From Mycobacterium xenopi (GTDB lineage: Bacteria > Actinomycetota > Actinomycetes > Mycobacteriales > Mycobacteriaceae): 64,000 nucleotides of DNA. Under the pieces are notes generated by a model that saw only the letters and a list, made by a program, of their open reading frames with translations, searched no databases and was not told the origin of the DNA. A program made the translations under genes and the position numbers. Positions 61,821-64,000 of the stretch are shown here, one piece after another (positions within the stretch are counted from its first letter, which is position 1; every line of letters starts with the position of its first letter). Where the stretch lies: assembly GCF_009936235.1 (NCBI RefSeq), contig NZ_AP022314.1, positions 1,736,001-1,800,000 of the forward strand. Reading direction: 5' to 3'.

Positions 61821-63158
61821 ATGGGCGATCTCGTTGAGCGTGTCCGCGACGTGCTGCCGTCCGTGCGGCGCGATCTGGAAAACCTGATCCGCATCCAATC
61901 GGTGTGGGCCGATCCGGCCCGACGCGCTGAAGTACACCGCAGCGCTCGTGTGGTTGCAGATCTGTTGCGGCAGGCTCGTTTTCCCGATGTGCAGGTCGTC
62001 AGCGCGGGTGGTGCGCCAGCGGTCATCGGGCGCTATCCCGCACCGGCCGGTACGCCCACGGTGCTGCTGTATGCCCATCACGACGTGCAGCCCGAGGGAG
62101 ATCACACGCAATGGGCCTCACCGCCGTTCGAACCGACCGAACGCGACCGCCGCCTCTACGGGCGTGGTAGTGCCGACGACAAGGCCGGTATTGCAACGCA
62201 TTTGGCGGCGTTTCGGGCACACGACGGTCGACCCCCGGTGGGTGTGACGGTGTTCGTCGAGGGCGAGGAAGAATCTGGATCTCCGTCGCTGGGACGTTTG
62301 CTGGCCGCTTACCGCGACGTGCTCGCGGCCGACGTGATCGTCATCGCGGACTCGGACAACTGGAGTAGCGACGTGCCGGCGCTGACGGTGTCGCTGCGCG
62401 GGCTGGTCGACTGCGTGGTCGAGGTCGCCACCCTCGACCACGGGCTGCATTCCGGCCTGTGGGGCGGGGTCGTTCCCGACGCGGTGAGCGCCCTGGTGCG
62501 TCTGCTCGCCAGCTTGCACGACGACGACGGCAACGTGGCGATCGCTGGCCTGCACGAAAGTACCGCTGCCCCAGTCGATTACCCGGCCGAGCGGGTCCGG
62601 GCGGAGACTGGCCTGCTGGACGGGGTGACAGAAATCGGCACAGGCTCCGTGCCGCAACGGCTATGGGCCAAACCGGCGATTACCGTGACCGGCATCGATA
62701 CCACATCGATTGCGGCGTCGTCGAATACGTTGATCCCGCGGGCGCGGGCCAAGATCAGCATGCGGGTAGCCCCCGGTGGTGACGCCGCCGCGCACCTTGA
62801 TGCGTTACGCGCCCATCTCGAGCAGCATGCGCCGTGGGGCGCGCACGTGACGGTAACACCGGGCGACATCGGACAGCCCTACACGATCGATGCCCGTGGT
62901 CGCGTCTACGACGCCGCGCGGGCGGCGTTTCGGCAAGCTTGGGGTGTCGAACCGGTCGAGATGGGAATGGGCGGCTCGATTCCGTTCATCGCCGAGTTCG
63001 CCGCCGCCTTCCCGCAAGCGACGATCCTGGTCACCGGGGTCGAAGACCCGGCCACCCAGGCGCACAGCGTCAACGAGAGCCTGCACCTTGGCGTGCTGGA
63101 AAAAGCCGCGGCCGCCGAGGCGCTGCTATTGGCCAACCTCGGCGCGTCGACTGTGTAG
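61821..63158 (+). CDS. M20-family metallopeptidase / dipeptidase, Rv2522c-like (445 aa)
   Basis: A zinc-dependent M20 dipeptidase. The first His is in LLYAHHDVQPEG, bridging Asp in GRGSADDKAGI, catalytic and metal Glu in EGEEESGSPS, Asp in IADSDNW, and the terminal His in TQAHSVNES. LDHGLHSGLWGGVVPDAVSA marks the dimerisation domain. ATG 61821 is the family start. It hydrolyses dipeptides or related amides in the cytosol; the orthologue lies beside acpS in M. tuberculosis, consistent with conserved synteny. Confidence 0.92.
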   Translation: MGDLVERVRDVLPSVRRDLENLIRIQSVWADPARRAEVHRSARVVADLLRQARFPDVQVVSAGGAPAVIGRYPAPAGTPTVLLYAHHDVQPEGDHTQWASPPFEPTERDRRLYGRGSADDKAGIATHLAAFRAHDGRPPVGVTVFVEGEEESGSPSLGRLLAAYRDVLAADVIVIADSDNWSSDVPALTVSLRGLVDCVVEVATLDHGLHSGLWGGVVPDAVSALVRLLASLHDDDGNVAIAGLHESTAAPVDYPAERVRAETGLLDGVTEIGTGSVPQRLWAKPAITVTGIDTTSIAASSNTLIPRARAKISMRVAPGGDAAAHLDALRAHLEQHAPWGAHVTVTPGDIGQPYTIDARGRVYDAARAAFRQAWGVEPVEMGMGGSIPFIAEFAAAFPQATILVTGVEDPATQAHSVNESLHLGVLEKAAAAEALLLANLGASTV

Positions 63159-63216
63159 TTTCTGCCGGCAAAATCTGCGAAGGCGCGCCCAGAAGCTGCA
63201 CACTCGGCGATCGGAT

Positions 63217-63690
63217 TTACACGCCGAGGTCTCGCCGCAGCTTGGCGACATGGCCGGTGGCCTTCACGTTGTATTGCGCGAGTGCGATCTTGCCCTGCTC
63301 GTCGACGACGAACGTCGAGCGGATCACGCCCTGCACGGTCTTGCCGTACATCTGCTTCGGGCCGTATGCACCCCACGCGGTCAGCACTTTGCGATCCGGA
63401 TCCGAAAGCAGCGGAAACGTCAGCCCCTCGGCATCACGGAACTTGGCCAGCTTGGCCGGTGGGTCGGGGGAGATGCCCACGACGTCCAGCCCGGCCTCGC
63501 TGAGGTCGTGCAGATTGTCGCGGAAGTCGCCGGCCTCTTTGGTGCAGCCGGGTGTAGACGCCGCCGGATAGAAGTACACGATGACACGGCGCCCCCGGTA
63601 GTCGGCCAGCTTGATGATCTTGCCGTCGGCGTCGGGCAGGCTGAAGGCGGGCGCTTTGTCGCCGGGTTGCAGGCGCACAGGATCGGTCAA
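63217..63690 (-). CDS. bcp: Thioredoxin-dependent thiol peroxidase, peroxiredoxin Q/Bcp (157 aa)
   Basis: An atypical peroxiredoxin that reduces hydroperoxides. FSLPDADGKIIKLADYRGRR and VIVYFYPAASTPGCTKEAGD place the peroxidatic Cys at about 49; no second Cys follows five residues later, so it would act as a 1-Cys form or use thioredoxin directly. The gene is convergent to the M20 gene, as Rv2521 is to Rv2522c. Confidence 0.95.
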   Translation of the reverse strand: MTDPVRLQPGDKAPAFSLPDADGKIIKLADYRGRRVIVYFYPAASTPGCTKEAGDFRDNLHDLSEAGLDVVGISPDPPAKLAKFRDAEGLTFPLLSDPDRKVLTAWGAYGPKQMYGKTVQGVIRSTFVVDEQGKIALAQYNVKATGHVAKLRRDLGV

Positions 63691-63812
63691 CGAACTTCCC
63701 TTCTGGTCACCGAAGCGCCGGGATGGGCACCGGCTGCTCTAGGGTAGTGCGGCAAGACGGCAACTTCACCAACCGCGGCCGGGGCGCGGCCGGGACAGAC
63801 ATGGAGGGGACA

Positions 63813-64000
63813 GTGGCGGACCGGGATCCCGACACCATCAAGCAGGAGATCGACCAGGCCCGCGAACAGCTGGCCTCGACCGTCGATTCCCTCGCGGCCC
63901 GGGCCAATCCCCGTCGACTCGCCGAGGATGTCAAGGCACAGGTGATCAGCTTCGTCAAGAAGCCGGTCGTGACGGTATCCCTGGTCGGCATCGGGGCGCT
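63813..64000 (+). CDS. DUF3618 protein, Rv2520c-like, truncated by window edge
   Basis: The first 62 codons: VADRDPDTIKQEIDQAREQL, ASTVDSLAARANPRRLAEDV and KKPVVTVSLVGIGA. The DUF3618 helix pair and the start of a hydrophobic segment are visible. GTG 63813 has GGAGGGG just upstream; ATG 63801 is an in-frame alternative. The family is small, single-pass and of unknown role. Synteny supports the assignment. The 3' end is outside. Confidence 0.85.
   Translation, partial: MADRDPDTIKQEIDQAREQLASTVDSLAARANPRRLAEDVKAQVISFVKKPVVTVSLVGIGA

Noticed and set aside
1..64000. CRISPR array, prophage, insertion sequence, tRNA or rRNA
   Set aside because: I saw no evenly spaced repeats, transposase or integrase motifs, or cloverleaf-like sequences in the intergenic spacers. 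Small or degenerate elements could be missed by eye.

Overview
The window is high-GC actinobacterial DNA, almost certainly from a non-tuberculous Mycobacterium. The right end (about 50.8-64.0 kb) carries, in inverted orientation, the conserved neighbourhood of the M. tuberculosis fas locus: a Tat-exported DUF1906 protein (Rv2525c-like), the giant type I fatty acid synthase fas, acpS, an M20 dipeptidase (Rv2522c-like), bcp and a DUF3618 protein (Rv2520c-like). GTG/TTG starts, ATGA/GTGA start-stop overlaps and likely leaderless promoters fit this assignment.

The left 49 kb is a dense catabolic region with no transposase, integrase, tRNA, rRNA or CRISPR array that I can see. It encodes CoA ligases, seven class acyl-CoA dehydrogenase/CoA-transferase functions (six acyl-CoA dehydrogenase subunits in three adjacent pairs and two class III CoA-transferase genes, one a tandem fusion), three cytochromes P450 and one [3Fe-4S] ferredoxin, three Rieske oxygenases, a 3-ketosteroid-dehydrogenase-like flavoprotein, two F420-type luciferase-fold oxidoreductases, a mycofactocin-type SDR and an NDMA-type alcohol dehydrogenase, two unusual crotonases, a MaoC pair, two SnoaL/NTF2-fold proteins, two amidohydrolases, an aldehyde dehydrogenase, a CrtC/AttH-like protein and regulators of the TetR, GntR and MerR families. 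The enzyme classes suggest oxidation and CoA-dependent dismantling of a cyclic, steroid- or terpenoid-like substrate; the substrate itself is not readable from sequence.

Layout: 1-13.8 kb holds short operons (alpha/beta hydrolase-LLM; LLM-P450; P450-alcohol dehydrogenase; acyl-CoA dehydrogenase pair) around a frameshifted carboxyltransferase. 15.3-23.9 kb is one long plus-strand operon: SDR, E1-alpha, E1-beta, a free-standing lipoyl protein, crotonase, CoA ligase, Rieske oxygenase, KstD-like enzyme. It contains a 2-oxoacid dehydrogenase without an E2 or E3. 24-33 kb is minus strand: crotonase, amidohydrolase, a TetR regulator fused to a hotdog thioesterase domain, then a coupled CoA ligase plus four acyl-CoA dehydrogenase genes. 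33-49 kb contains SDR, GntR regulator, tandem CoA-transferase, ferredoxin, P450, Rieske-ligase-NTF2-MaoC-MaoC operon, aldehyde dehydrogenase, CrtC-like gene, MerR-controlled Rieske oxygenase and a second amidohydrolase. 49-50.7 kb encodes a membrane-anchored kinase-fold protein whose catalytic residues are substituted (a predicted pseudokinase).

Non-coding structure includes a family of hairpins with a shared GAGCAGACGCAAA stem at gene ends, a recurrent AT-rich motif (about TAAnATAGnAAA) in six promoter regions, and a GGTAA-N5-TTACC-like palindrome upstream of the amidohydrolase with a related site upstream of the TetR-hotdog gene. Three genes carry single-base frameshifts that may be sequencing errors or real decay.
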